Source of the DNA: an uncultured Alsobacter sp.
Lineage (GTDB): Bacteria > Pseudomonadota > Alphaproteobacteria > Rhizobiales > Beijerinckiaceae
Assembly (NCBI RefSeq): GCF_945952055.1
Contig: NZ_CAMFHB010000038.1
Span: forward strand, 1 to 62,202
Reading direction: 5' to 3'
Length of the DNA stretch: 62,202 bases
This document shows, in pieces, positions 8,999-17,884 of this stretch. A program made the translations under genes and the position numbers. Positions within the stretch are counted from its first letter, which is position 1; the number at the start of each line of letters is the position of its first letter. The notes under the pieces are model-generated. The model was not told where the DNA came from, searched no databases, and saw only the letters and a program-made list of their open reading frames with translations.

Positions 8999-11615
8999 TG
9001 ACGATCCTCTGGGGCACCACCACGACCTTGCGAACGGGACGGCCCTCGAGGGCGCGCTGCACGGGCTCGAGAGCCAGGGCCGCGGCCTCGACCACGTCGT
9101 TGCTCGCATCGCGCGCAATGGTCAGTTCCGCGCGCTTCTTGCCGTTGACCTGCACCGGCATGAGGACCGTGTCCTCGACCACGAGGGCCCTGTCCGGCTC
9201 CTGCCACCGGGTGTCGGCGACAAGCGTGTCATGGCCCAAGGCCTGCCAGCACTCCTCGGCCAGATGCGGCATCATCGGCGAGACGAGCGCGATCAGGATG
9301 TCGGCAGCCTCGCGGAAGGCCCAGGCGACGTCGGCGGGCCTGGTTTCGGTGGTCACCGCGCCGATGGCCGCCGACAGCGCGTTCGACAGCTCGTAGATGT
9401 GAGCGACGCAGCGGTTGAAGCGCAGCCGCTCGACGTCCTCCTCGACCCGGATCAGCGCCCGGTGGGCCGCCTTGCGGATAGCCAGCGCCTCCGGCCCGAA
9501 GGCGGCCGGAGCGGCCGTCCCCACGGGGGCCGCCAGGGTGGCCAGTTCGCCCGTGAGGCGCCACAGGCGCTGGACGAAGCGGGCGGCGCCCTGCACGCCC
9601 TCCTCGGTCCAGATGACGTCGCGTTCGGGGGGCGAGTCGGAGAGCATGAACCAGCGGGCCGTGTCGGCGCCGTAGGTCCCGATGATGTCGTCGGGGTCCA
9701 CCGTGTTCTTCTTGGACTTCGACATCTTCTCGATGGGGCCGATCTCGACCGTCCCGCCGTTCGACAGCAGGCTGGCCTTGCGCGCCGCGCCGTCGCTCTC
9801 GATCCGGACCTCGGCCGGCGACACCCACGCCCCGTCAGGGCCCTTGTAGGTCTCGTGGACCACCATGCCCTGCGTGAACAGGCCCGCGAAGGGCTCGTCG
9901 ACGCCGGCATGGCCCGTCTTGCGCATCGCCCGGGTGAAGAAGCGCGAATAGAGCAGGTGCAGGATCGCGTGCTCGATGCCGCCGATGTACTGGTCCACCG
10001 GCAGCCAGCCGTCGACGGCGCCGCGGTCCGTCGGGCTCGTCTCGATCCACGGATCGGTGAAGCGCGCGAAGTACCACGACGAATCCACGAAGGTGTCCAT
10101 CGTGTCCGTCTCGCGACGCGCCTTGGCGCCGCATTGCGGGCAGGCGACGTGCTTCCACGTGGGATGGCGATCGAGCGGATTGCCGGGAACGTCGAAGGTG
10201 ACGTCGTCCGGCAGCTTCACCGGCAGGTCCGCCAGCGGCACGGGGAGGGCGCCGCACGCGTCGCAGTGGATGATCGGGATCGGGCAGCCCCAGTAGCGCT
10301 GTCGCGAGATGCCCCAGTCCCGCAGGCGGAAGTTGACCTTGCGGCGCCCCACGGGAGCGTTGCCACGGGTCTCGGCCTCCAGCCGCCGCGCGACCTCGTC
10401 CTTCGCCTGGGCGGTGGTCATGCCGTCCAGGAATCGGGAATTCACCAGCAGGCCGTCCTCGACATAGGGCTTGTCGGTGACGACGAAGCCCGCAGGATCC
10501 ACCCCGGCGGGACAGACCACCACCGTGTTCCCCAGGCCATAGGCGTTGGCGAATTCCAGGTCGCGCTCGTCGTGGGCCGGGCAGCCGAAGATGGCGCCGG
10601 TGCCGTACTCCATCAGCACGAAATTGGCGACGTAGACCGGCAGGGTCCACGAGGGATCGAAGGGGTGGACGGCGCGAATGCCGGTGTCGTACCCCTTCTT
10701 CTCGGCCTTCTCGATCAGTTCCGCCGCGGTCCCGGTGCGCTTGCACTCGGCGATGAAGTCGGCGAGCGCCTGGTCACGCGCGCCGGCGGCCCGCGCCAGC
10801 GGATGGTCGGCGGCGATGGCGATGAACTTCGCGCCGAACAGCGTGTCGGGTCGCGTCGTGTAGATCTCGACCTCGGTCTCGCCGGACGGCGTCGTCGCGG
10901 CGTCGAGCGCGAACCGCACCGACAGGCCTTCCGACCGGCCGATCCAGTTCTTCTGCATGACCCGCACCTTCTCGGGCCAGCGTTCCAGCCCATCCAGCGC
11001 GTCGTTCAGGTCCTGCGCGTAGTCGGTGATCTTGAAGAACCACTGGGTTAGCTCGCGCTGTTCCACCAGCGCGCCGGAGCGCCAGCCGCGGCCGTCGATC
11101 ACCTGCTCGTTGGCCAGCACCGTCTGGTCGACGGGATCCCAGTTGACCTTCGCCGTCTTGCGATCGACCAGCCCCGCGGACAGGAAGTCCAGGAACATGC
11201 GCTGCTGGTGGCGGTAGTAGGAGGGATCGCAGGTCGCGACCTCCCGGTGCCAGTCCAGCGACAGGCCCATGCTCTTGAGCTGGCCGCGCATGGTGGCGAT
11301 GTTGGCGTAGGTCCACTGGGCCGGATGGACCTTGTTCGCCATGGCCGCGTTCTCGGCCGGCATGCCGAAGGCGTCCCAGCCCATCGGGTGCAGGACGTTG
11401 AAGCCGCGGGCCCGCTTGTAGCGTGCCACCACGTCGCCCATGGCGTAGTTGCGCACGTGCCCCATGTGGATGCGCCCCGAGGGATAGGGGAACATCTCGA
11501 GCACGTAGTATTTCGGGCGGGGGTCGTCGTTGCGTGTGCGGAACAGCTCACGCTCGTCCCAGATAGTCTGCCACTTGGGCTCCGCCTCGCGGGCGTTGTA
11601 GCGCTCGGATGTCAT
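8985..11615 (-). CDS. leuS: Leucyl-tRNA synthetase
   Basis: Class I aminoacyl-tRNA synthetase that charges tRNA-Leu. The 876-residue protein carries the HIGH-type signature HMGH at residues 50-53, the KMSKS loop ([15 protein letters not shown]) near residue 630, the CP1 editing domain in between and a zinc-ribbon-like pair (HCDACG, near 450, and CPQCG, near 490). It starts the leuS-lptE-holA minus-strand unit; the divergent gene is the PLP homeostasis gene at 11838. Confidence 0.98.
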   Translation of the reverse strand: MTSERYNAREAEPKWQTIWDERELFRTRNDDPRPKYYVLEMFPYPSGRIHMGHVRNYAMGDVVARYKRARGFNVLHPMGWDAFGMPAENAAMANKVHPAQWTYANIATMRGQLKSMGLSLDWHREVATCDPSYYRHQQRMFLDFLSAGLVDRKTAKVNWDPVDQTVLANEQVIDGRGWRSGALVEQRELTQWFFKITDYAQDLNDALDGLERWPEKVRVMQKNWIGRSEGLSVRFALDAATTPSGETEVEIYTTRPDTLFGAKFIAIAADHPLARAAGARDQALADFIAECKRTGTAAELIEKAEKKGYDTGIRAVHPFDPSWTLPVYVANFVLMEYGTGAIFGCPAHDERDLEFANAYGLGNTVVVCPAGVDPAGFVVTDKPYVEDGLLVNSRFLDGMTTAQAKDEVARRLEAETRGNAPVGRRKVNFRLRDWGISRQRYWGCPIPIIHCDACGALPVPLADLPVKLPDDVTFDVPGNPLDRHPTWKHVACPQCGAKARRETDTMDTFVDSSWYFARFTDPWIETSPTDRGAVDGWLPVDQYIGGIEHAILHLLYSRFFTRAMRKTGHAGVDEPFAGLFTQGMVVHETYKGPDGAWVSPAEVRIESDGAARKASLLSNGGTVEIGPIEKMSKSKKNTVDPDDIIGTYGADTARWFMLSDSPPERDVIWTEEGVQGAARFVQRLWRLTGELATLAAPVGTAAPAAFGPEALAIRKAAHRALIRVEEDVERLRFNRCVAHIYELSNALSAAIGAVTTETRPADVAWAFREAADILIALVSPMMPHLAEECWQALGHDTLVADTRWQEPDRALVVEDTVLMPVQVNGKKRAELTIARDASNDVVEAAALALEPVQRALEGRPVRKVVVVPQRIVNVVG

Positions 11616-11837
11616 CGCAAAGAGAGGCTCGGGTATCGAAAAAGGGGCTCGGCTCGTCGGTCACAGGACTGCGCGGACACGCAATCGCGTTCGCGCCGAG
11701 GGTGCGGCGCGCTCGGCCGGACTAGGACACGAATGCCTGCGCCGGTCAACGGCGCCCCGCCGCCTGACATGTCGGGATGACAGCGGACGCCCCGTTGGCT
11801 ATCCACGCGGACGCCCATCCCGTGGAGATCTCCGTCC

Positions 11838-12506
11838 ATGACCGCCGCCTCCGTCGAACGCCTCGCGCAGGTGCAGGACTCCATCCGTCGGGCGGCCGAG
11901 GACGCCGGTCGAAAGCCTGATGCCGTCGCGCTCGTGGCCGTGTCCAAGACCTTCGGCGCGGACGACATCCGGCCGGTCCTGGACGCTGGTCAGCGCATCT
12001 TCGGGGAGAACCGCGTCCAGGAAGCCGCCGGCAAGTGGCCCGGCCTGCGTGCCGACTTCCCCGGCATCGAGCTGCATCTGATCGGGCCGCTGCAGACCAA
12101 CAAGGTGCGCGAGGCCTGCGCACTGTTCGACGTCATCGAAACGGTCGACCGCGAAAGCCTCGCGGTGGCGTTGGCCCAGGAGCGCGGGAAGCGCGGCAAG
12201 CTTCCCCGGTTGCTCGTCCAGATCAACACGGGAGAGGAAGAGCAGAAGGCCGGTGTCGCCCCCGCGGACGCCGATGCCTTCCTGGCGGCCTGCAGGAAGC
12301 GTTGGGAGCTGCCGGTCGAGGGGCTGATGTGCATTCCGCCGGTGGACGAGCCGCCGTCGCCGCATTTCGCCTTGCTGGCCACGATCGCGCGGCGCAATGG
12401 GCTGTCCGTCCTCTCGATGGGCATGAGCGCGGACTTCGAGGCGGCCGTCCAGCTCGGCGCGACGCATGTGCGTGTGGGCAGCGCGATCTTCGGCCATCGC
12501 GGCTGA
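11838..12506 (+). CDS. YggS-family pyridoxal phosphate homeostasis protein
   Basis: Single-domain fold-type III PLP-binding protein (YggS/PROSC/PLPBP family) that buffers free PLP and has no known catalytic activity. The 222-residue product has the PLP lysine in AVSKTF (K37), FGENRVQEA, HLIGPLQTNK and the C-terminal phosphate-binding VRVGSAIFG. It is transcribed divergently from leuS across a 222-base gap in which I recognise no distinct element. Confidence 0.95.
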   Translation: MTAASVERLAQVQDSIRRAAEDAGRKPDAVALVAVSKTFGADDIRPVLDAGQRIFGENRVQEAAGKWPGLRADFPGIELHLIGPLQTNKVREACALFDVIETVDRESLAVALAQERGKRGKLPRLLVQINTGEEEQKAGVAPADADAFLAACRKRWELPVEGLMCIPPVDEPPSPHFALLATIARRNGLSVLSMGMSADFEAAVQLGATHVRVGSAIFGHRG

Positions 12507-12522
12507 CGCAGGCGTTTTCGCG

Positions 12523-12547
12523 CGAACCGGTGCCGCCCTGCGCCGTT
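12523..12547 (+). promoter_or_regulatory. Candidate EcfG-type general stress promoter
   Basis: CGAAC (12523-12527), 16 bases, CGTT (12544-12547), followed by GA. The alphaproteobacterial EcfG consensus is GGAAC-N16/17-CGTT, so there is one mismatch at the first base. It lies 37 bases before the first of two small hydrophilic genes and closely resembles the perfect site at 28796-28820. Confidence 0.55.
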
Positions 12548-12583
12548 GATCCTCCCCCATGAGGTCAACGCAGGAGGCATGCC

Positions 12584-12847
12584 GTGACGGTGCGCAACCA
12601 CAACAACCGATCCGAGAAGCAGAAGGGCCATCAGCCCCTCGACATGACGGGCCAGGAGAACCCTGCCAGTCAGGGCCACCAGGGCCGCGAGCGTGGCGGA
12701 ACACAGGACCGCAGCGGCACGGACGAGCGGCATGACGGCCGCGGACGCCAGAATGGCGGCGGCGACGGGGCGGGCGGCGCTCCGAAGGTCCAGGGCCAGG
12801 GCGGCCACCACGGGCACCAGAACCGCGGCCATGGCGGCCACAGCTGA
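12584..12847 (+). CDS. Small Gly/His/Gln-rich hydrophilic protein
   Basis: 87 residues, no recognised domain. Glycine makes up about a quarter (22 of 87), with nine histidines, many Gln, Asn, Arg and Asp and almost no hydrophobic residues; the C-terminus is HHGHQNRGHGGHS. This composition is that of a hydrophilin, a disordered protein associated with drying or osmotic stress, and the histidines could bind metal. The start is GTG, because the ATG four bases earlier stops after two codons, and AGGAGG (12572-12577) is well placed for the GTG. A stress-type promoter lies upstream and a second small gene follows. The function is inference. Confidence 0.7.
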   Translation: MTVRNHNNRSEKQKGHQPLDMTGQENPASQGHQGRERGGTQDRSGTDERHDGRGRQNGGGDGAGGAPKVQGQGGHHGHQNRGHGGHS

Positions 12848-12857
12848 GGAGGCGACG

Positions 12858-13079
12858 ATGACCGGCGGAAAGGACAGCGATCTCCACAAGGCGGCCGAGA
12901 AGGCCCTGCGCATGAAGAAGGATGCCGGGCCCGAGGCCTCGACACCCCCGCATCGCTCAGCCAAGCAGGGCGGCGTCAGGGGACCCCAGGTGGGCATGAC
13001 GGACACGGCGGTCGGCAGGGAGCCGACCCAGACCCCCAACCTCAAGCGCAGCCACAACCCGCGCACCGGCGACGCCTGA
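12858..13079 (+). CDS. Small hydrophilic protein of unknown function
   Basis: 73 residues, charged and Gly/Pro/Thr-rich, with one likely amphipathic helix (DLHKAAEKALRMKKDA, residues 8-23) and a disordered remainder. Not recognised. GAGGAGG (12846-12852), overlapping the stop of the preceding gene, gives a strong ribosome binding site for the ATG at 12858, so the two small genes are coupled and probably share the stress-type promoter at 12523. Confidence 0.65.
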   Translation: MTGGKDSDLHKAAEKALRMKKDAGPEASTPPHRSAKQGGVRGPQVGMTDTAVGREPTQTPNLKRSHNPRTGDA

Positions 13080-13104
13080 GGGCGACCGCAGCGCAGGTCC
13101 AGGA

Positions 13105-13836
13105 TCAGCGCAGGGTCTCGTCGAACAAGGTCAGCAGGCGCTTCCAGTGGCGCTCCGCCCCGGCCTCGTCGTAGACGCCGTGGTCGGGCACGCACCAGCC
13201 GTGCAGCTTGCCGACATAGTTCTCGATCAGGTGGTCGACTTCCGCCTCGCGCAGAGCCAGCGCGAGGCGGGCCGACTGCTCGGGCGGGAAGCTGTTGTCG
13301 ACGCCGGCCACCCCCACGTAGATCCGGCCCTTCATCTGGGGGGCCAGGAGGTGCGGGCTGTCGGGGGCGTCGCTGGCGAGGTTGCCGCCGTGCAGACTCG
13401 CGGCCGCGAAGACCTGGTCCGGGTAGGCTCCGGCCGCCGTGAGGGCCCGGGCCCCGCCCATGCAGTAGCCCACCGCTCCGACGCGGCCGCCGGCCTCGCC
13501 CGCCAGCACGTCCAGGAAGTAGGCCGTGTCGCGGCGCGTCATTTCCTGCGGGGTGGCCGCCATGATTCCGCGTAGCGCGTTGCGGGTGTCTTCCTGGGTG
13601 AAGGCCGTCTTGGCGTCGAACGGTCCGTAGGCGCCCTGCCGGTAGAACAGGTCCGGCACGAGCACGACATATCCTTCGCCGGCCAGCCGTTCCGCCATGA
13701 CGTCGAGCCCCGGCCGGGGTCCGAACGCGTCCATGTAGAGGATGACGCCGGGTTTCGGTCCCTTGCCGGGACCCGTCGAGAACAGCCCCACCGGGCAACG
13801 TCCATCGGCGGCGGTGATGGTCATCGTGCGCTTCAT
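13105..13836 (-). CDS. Dienelactone hydrolase family protein
   Basis: Alpha/beta hydrolase of the dienelactone hydrolase family, 243 residues. The nucleophile is the cysteine of GYCMGGARAL near residue 124; the His of KLHGWCVPDHGVYD near 205 completes the triad. Members hydrolyse dienelactone or various esters; the substrate here is unknown and no aromatic catabolism genes lie nearby. The start at 13836 is chosen over longer in-frame possibilities because it is preceded by GGAGGATC and gives the family N-terminus. It stands alone, with tRNA-Gly upstream on the same strand. Confidence 0.85.
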   Translation of the reverse strand: MKRTMTITAADGRCPVGLFSTGPGKGPKPGVILYMDAFGPRPGLDVMAERLAGEGYVVLVPDLFYRQGAYGPFDAKTAFTQEDTRNALRGIMAATPQEMTRRDTAYFLDVLAGEAGGRVGAVGYCMGGARALTAAGAYPDQVFAAASLHGGNLASDAPDSPHLLAPQMKGRIYVGVAGVDNSFPPEQSARLALALREAEVDHLIENYVGKLHGWCVPDHGVYDEAGAERHWKRLLTLFDETLR

Positions 13837-13966
13837 GAGATCCTCCGTCTTCGAGGAGCCTAGCCCCGCCGAAGACCGCCCGTCATCACCGTTGTGGGAA
13901 CACCCCGGGCGCCCGTCGCGGCCGTCCCTGCGGACCGATTGGAACGGCGAGTCGAATCCCGAAAAC

Positions 13967-13992
13967 GAAAAAGCCGCCTCGCGGCGGCCTTT
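13967..13992 (-). terminator. Intrinsic terminator of tRNA-Gly
   Basis: On the minus strand a GCCGCC/GGCGGC stem (arms at 13973-13978 and 13983-13988, loop 13979-13982), flanked by A and T runs, ends in TTTTTCG. It lies 28 bases past the tRNA 3' end. Confidence 0.75.
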
Positions 13993-14019
13993 CGATACCC
14001 TCTGGGGAAGGAGGGAAAT

Positions 14020-14094
14020 TGGAGCGGGCGAAGGGATTCGAACCCTCGACCCCAACCTTGGCAAGGTTGTGCTCTACCCCTGAGCTACACCCGC
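14020..14094 (-). tRNA. tRNA-Gly (anticodon GCC)
   Basis: Complete 75-base cloverleaf with encoded CCA (14020-14022). Acceptor GCGGGTG pairs with CGCCCGC; D arm GCTC/GAGC; anticodon stem CAACC/GGTTG with loop TTGCCAA, giving GCC; T arm GAGGG-TTCGAAT-CCCTT. Confidence 0.97.
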
Positions 14095-14124
14095 ATCCGA
14101 CCGGCGTTGCCGCCGACGGGGCGG

Positions 14125-14153
14125 TATATGCCGCAAGTCCGGACGGGATGCAA
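14125..14153 (-). promoter_or_regulatory. Candidate sigma-70 promoter of tRNA-Gly
   Basis: Minus strand TTGCAT (14148-14153), 17-base spacer, CATATA (14125-14130), placing the start of transcription about 25 bases before the tRNA. Confidence 0.55.
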
Positions 14154-14256
14154 CAGCGATCTGTCGGCTTCTCGATGGGGCGGCTCGTCGTGGTTGCGGA
14201 GACGTTTGTGTGCACTACAGTCGGGAGGCCAGCATTCGCGACGCATGGGAGTGCGC

Positions 14257-15570
14257 ATGGACCAGGCTCGACAGCGGCGGCTCGATGCGTTCCGCGCCGT
14301 GCTGGAAGACGCCCATGCGGTGCTCGCGTTGCCTTTCGGCTTCCGCCTGTGGGACGGAACCACCGTGCCGGCCGGCGGTTCGCCCGGCGACCTGCGCATG
14401 GTTCTCCGCGACGAGGGTGTCGTGGCCGGGCTCCTGCGCAAGCCGAGCCTCGACACGCTCATCAACGCCCATGTGGCGGGCCGAATCGACCTGGAGAACG
14501 GCACGTTGTTCGACCTGGCGGCGGCTCGCCCCGCCGGCAAGATCGGCCGGCTGCTGCGCCGGCTGAAATTCGGACGCCTCGCCAAGGCCGCCGTCCTGTT
14601 CCTGCGGGCCCCCGCCGACGCGCCCCAGCCGCTGGACGGCATCCGCGAGCAGGCCGATGCCCGCTCCGGCGACGCCGCCGTCAACAAGCGCAACATCGCC
14701 CATCACTACGACGTCTCGAATGCCTTCTACCGGCTCTTTCTGGATGCGGAGATGGTCTACACCTGCGCCTGGTTCCAGCCCGACTGGCACGACGACCTCG
14801 ACCGGGCCCAGCGCGACAAGCTCGACATGATCTGCCGGAAGCTCCGGCTGCAGCCCGGCGACCGCTTCCTCGACATCGGCTCGGGCTGGGGCGCGCTCGT
14901 CTGCCATGCCGCGCAGCACTACGGGGTGCATGCCCATGGCGTGACGCTGTCGGAGGAGCAGGCCAAGCTCGCCCGCGACAAGGCCGCGGCCCTGGGTCTT
15001 TCGGACCGGGTGACCATCGAGCTCAAGGACTATCGGGCGCTGGAAGGCAGCTTCGACAAGATCGCGTCGATCGGCATGTTCGAGCACGTCGGCATCGACA
15101 ATCACCCGGCCTATTTCGCCACCATCCATCGTCTCCTGCGGCCGCGCGGGCTCTACCTGCATCATTGCATCGCGCGCCCGGCCAAGGGCAGCGACAAGGC
15201 GTTTCGGAAGATGCGGGCCGAGTACAAGGCGCTGACGCGCTACATCTTCCCCGGCGGCGAGCTCGACCATCTCGGCATGTCCGTCTCCAACCTCGAGCGC
15301 GCCCGCTTCGAAGTTCACGATGTCGAGGGGTGGCGCGAGCACTACCAGCGCACGACGCGCCTCTGGCGCGACAGGCTGGTGGCCCGCCGCCAGGAGGCCG
15401 AGGCCGAGGTCGGACCGGAGAAGACCCGGATGTGGCTGCTTTATCTGGCCGGCTGCTCCCTGGCCTTCGAGCGGGGCGCCGTCGGGATCTTCCAGACCGT
15501 CGCCTCGCGCAGGACGCGAGGACCAGCTGGGCTGCCCCCGACGCGGGCGGGCCTCTACGAAGGGCTTTGA
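14257..15570 (+). CDS. Cyclopropane-fatty-acyl-phospholipid synthase family methyltransferase
   Basis: 437 residues in two parts: an N-terminal Cfa-like lipid-binding domain (about 1-130) and a SAM-dependent methyltransferase core with motif I LDIGSGWGAL near residue 205 and the MFEHVG segment near 275 typical of Cfa/CmaS proteins. These enzymes methylate or cyclopropanate unsaturated acyl chains in membrane phospholipids. Three in-frame starts exist (14245, 14251, 14257); 14257 is preferred because GGGAG at 14247-14251 sits at good spacing before it. It precedes the ccm genes by 47 bases and may be transcribed with them. Confidence 0.9.
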   Translation: MDQARQRRLDAFRAVLEDAHAVLALPFGFRLWDGTTVPAGGSPGDLRMVLRDEGVVAGLLRKPSLDTLINAHVAGRIDLENGTLFDLAAARPAGKIGRLLRRLKFGRLAKAAVLFLRAPADAPQPLDGIREQADARSGDAAVNKRNIAHHYDVSNAFYRLFLDAEMVYTCAWFQPDWHDDLDRAQRDKLDMICRKLRLQPGDRFLDIGSGWGALVCHAAQHYGVHAHGVTLSEEQAKLARDKAAALGLSDRVTIELKDYRALEGSFDKIASIGMFEHVGIDNHPAYFATIHRLLRPRGLYLHHCIARPAKGSDKAFRKMRAEYKALTRYIFPGGELDHLGMSVSNLERARFEVHDVEGWREHYQRTTRLWRDRLVARRQEAEAEVGPEKTRMWLLYLAGCSLAFERGAVGIFQTVASRRTRGPAGLPPTRAGLYEGL

Positions 15571-15617
15571 TAGCCTGCCGCATTGCCGCCGTGCTCGCCC
15601 GACAGTAGAAGACAGCC

Positions 15618-16373
15618 ATGCTGCGCTATGCAAACCCCACCGTGTTCCTGCGCCTGGCCGGGAAAGCCATTCCGGTGCTCTGGGCCCTGGCTCTCCTCGC
15701 GGGAGCGGCCGGCCTTTGGCTCGTGTTCTTCGTCGCGCCCGCCGACTACCAGCAGGGTGACTCGGTGAAGATCATGTACATCCACGTTCCGTCGGCGTGG
15801 CTGGCCATGGCCTGCTACAGCGTGATGGCCCTGTCGGCGCTCGGCACCCTGGTCTGGCGCCACCCGCTGGCGGACGTGTCGGCCAAGGCCGCGGCCCCGC
15901 TCGGCGCCGCGTTCACGGCCTTGTGCCTCGTCACCGGCTCGCTGTGGGGCAAGCCCATGTGGGGCACCTGGTGGGTCTGGGACGCGCGCCTGACCTCCGT
16001 GCTCGTGCTGTTCCTGATGTATTGCGGCGTCATCGCGCTCTGGAACGCCATCGAGGATCCGGTGCGGGCCGGCCGGTCGGTCGCCATCCTGACGCTCGTC
16101 GGCTTCGTCAACATCCCCATCGTGAAGTTCTCGGTCGACTGGTGGAACACGCTGCACCAGCCCGCCAGCGTGCTGCGCATGGGCGGGCCGACCATCGACA
16201 GCTCGATGCTCTATCCCCTCCTCATCATGGCCGTGTCGTTCACGGCCCTGTTCTTCGCCCTGCACCTGGCGGGAATGCGCAACGAGATCCTGCGCCGCCG
16301 GGTGCGCACCCTGGGCCTCCTGGCCGCGCAGGGTGACGGCGGCGTCGAAGCCGGACTGGAGACGGCCCGCTGA
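15618..16373 (+). CDS. ccmC: Heme exporter protein CcmC
   Basis: Inner-membrane heme-handling protein of system I cytochrome c maturation; it loads heme onto CcmE. The 251-residue product has about six membrane segments and the tryptophan-rich periplasmic WWD motif (WGTWWVWDARLTS, about residues 114-126), with conserved histidines in the flanking loops (for example IHVPSAW near 53). The stop overlaps the ccmD start (TGATG). ccmA and ccmB, which usually come first in this order, are not upstream; a Cfa-like gene is. Confidence 0.95.
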   Translation: MLRYANPTVFLRLAGKAIPVLWALALLAGAAGLWLVFFVAPADYQQGDSVKIMYIHVPSAWLAMACYSVMALSALGTLVWRHPLADVSAKAAAPLGAAFTALCLVTGSLWGKPMWGTWWVWDARLTSVLVLFLMYCGVIALWNAIEDPVRAGRSVAILTLVGFVNIPIVKFSVDWWNTLHQPASVLRMGGPTIDSSMLYPLLIMAVSFTALFFALHLAGMRNEILRRRVRTLGLLAAQGDGGVEAGLETAR

Positions 16374-16531
16374 TGACCCATGCCGGCTACATCATCGCGG
16401 CCTACGCTGCGGCCGTGCTCGTGATCGGAGCGCTCGTCGTGCGCACCCTGCTCGATCATCGCAGCCTCAAGGCGACCCTGGCGCAGCTCGAGAGCCGCGG
16501 CGTGCGTCGCCGGTCGGAGCGCGACGCGTGA
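16373..16531 (+). CDS. ccmD: Heme exporter protein CcmD
   Basis: 52-residue single-span membrane protein (MTHAGYIIAAYAAAVLVIGALVV) with a basic cytoplasmic tail, the size and layout of CcmD, which helps release holo-CcmE from CcmC. It overlaps ccmC by three bases and ccmG by four, so all three genes are translationally coupled. Confidence 0.9.
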   Translation: MTHAGYIIAAYAAAVLVIGALVVRTLLDHRSLKATLAQLESRGVRRRSERDA

Positions 16532-17130
16532 CCGACAATCCCGCCTCGGGTGCCGCAGCCGCGCCCTCCCGCCGCTGGCTCCTCGCCATCCCGCTGCTGG
16601 CCTTCGCGGCGCTGGCGCTCCTGTTCTTCTTCCGGCTGCAGTCGGGCGATCCCTCCAAGCTGCCGTCGGCCCTGATCGGCCGGCCGGTGCCGGCCTTCAC
16701 GCTCCCGCCGGTGGCCGGGCTGCAGCGAGACGGGGCCGCGATGCCCGGTCTCGACAGCGCGTCGCTGAAGGGCCAGGTCACGGTCGTGAACGTGTGGGCG
16801 TCCTGGTGCGCGCCCTGCCGCGAGGAGCATCCCGTCCTCATGCAGCTCGCGCGCATGCAGGGCGTGCGGCTGGTCGGGATCAACTACAAGGACCAGGCCG
16901 AGAACGCCCGCCGTTTCCTGGGGGCGCTCGGCAACCCGTTCAGCGCCGTCGGAGCCGATACCGCGGGCCGTGCCGCGATCGACTGGGGCGTCTACGGCGT
17001 TCCCGAGAGCTTCATCGTCGATGCCAACGGCGCGATTGCCTACAAGCACGTCGGCCCGTTGACGGAGCAGGCGCTGGCGGGACCCTTCCGCCAGGCGCTG
17101 CTCAAGGCCGGGGCCGAGCTGAAGCCCTGA
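16528..17130 (+). CDS. ccmG: Thiol:disulfide interchange protein CcmG (DsbE family)
   Basis: Membrane-anchored periplasmic thioredoxin-like protein that reduces apocytochrome c or CcmH. The 200-residue product has one N-terminal anchor (LLAIPLLAFAALALLFFF) and a redox motif WCAPC (Cys93 and Cys96) in NVWASWCAPCREEHP; the cis-proline loop GVYGVPESF and the later IVDANGAIAYKHVG are typical of DsbE. GTG start overlapping the ccmD stop by four bases. Last gene of the ccmC-D-G unit, convergent with the next gene. Confidence 0.95.
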   Translation: MTDNPASGAAAAPSRRWLLAIPLLAFAALALLFFFRLQSGDPSKLPSALIGRPVPAFTLPPVAGLQRDGAAMPGLDSASLKGQVTVVNVWASWCAPCREEHPVLMQLARMQGVRLVGINYKDQAENARRFLGALGNPFSAVGADTAGRAAIDWGVYGVPESFIVDANGAIAYKHVGPLTEQALAGPFRQALLKAGAELKP

Positions 17131-17136
17131 GGCCGG

Positions 17137-17751
17137 TCAGGCCTGGCCGCCGTCCTCGCTCTTGGCCTCGTGCCGCAGGATCAGCGGCGTCTGGGCCAGC
17201 GCGAAGGCCATGGTCAGCGGCATGATGCCGAACACCTTGAAGTTGACCCAGGTGTCGGTCGTCTGCGTGCGCCACACGACCTCGTTGATCGCCGCCAGCA
17301 CGAAGAAGAACACGCCCCAGCGAAAGCTCAGCTTGCGCCAGCCCTCGTCCGTCAGCTGGAACACGGTGTCCAGCACGAGCGGCAGCAGCGGCCGCCCGAA
17401 CGCCAGGCCGCCGAGGAGCACCGCGCCGAACAGGCTGTTCACGATGGTGGGCTTCAGCTTGATGAACAGGTCGTCGTGCAGCCAGATCGTCAGTCCGCCG
17501 AACACCAGCACGACCACGGCGGAGACCATGGGCATCACCGGCAGGTGGCGGGTGAGGACGTAGGACACCACCAGGGAGATCAGCACCGCGCCCATGAAGA
17601 GGCCGGTCGCTGCGTAGATGCCCGCCTTCTGGTTGGCCAGGAAGAAGACGACGAGCGGGCCGAGCTCCAGCACGAGCTTCAGGATCGGGTTCAGGGAGCG
17701 CATCGCACGTCCCTCGAGGAGCCCGGTGTCGCCCTTGCCTGGTTCAGCCAT
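17137..17751 (-). CDS. YciB/IspZ-family inner membrane septation protein
   Basis: 204-residue polytopic membrane protein of the YciB (IspZ, septation protein A) family, with five or six hydrophobic segments and conserved ELGPLVVFF near the start and [20 protein letters not shown] near residue 165. Loss in enterics affects division and envelope synthesis; the mechanism is unsettled. The ATG at 17751 is preferred over an in-frame GTG nine codons earlier because of AAGGACGG upstream. It ends six bases from the end of ccmG on the opposite strand. Confidence 0.9.
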   Translation of the reverse strand: MAEPGKGDTGLLEGRAMRSLNPILKLVLELGPLVVFFLANQKAGIYAATGLFMGAVLISLVVSYVLTRHLPVMPMVSAVVVLVFGGLTIWLHDDLFIKLKPTIVNSLFGAVLLGGLAFGRPLLPLVLDTVFQLTDEGWRKLSFRWGVFFFVLAAINEVVWRTQTTDTWVNFKVFGIMPLTMAFALAQTPLILRHEAKSEDGGQA

Positions 17752-17884
17752 GCCGCATCCGTCCTTCCGCCGCGCCACCCCCGGCCTTGCCGGAGCGCCA
17801 ACGGCCGTTATGGTGCGAACTTATTAGCAGAGCAGTCCCCCGCGGCGCCATCCCGGGTGCCGGGTCCTGCCGTTCGAGGCTCGC

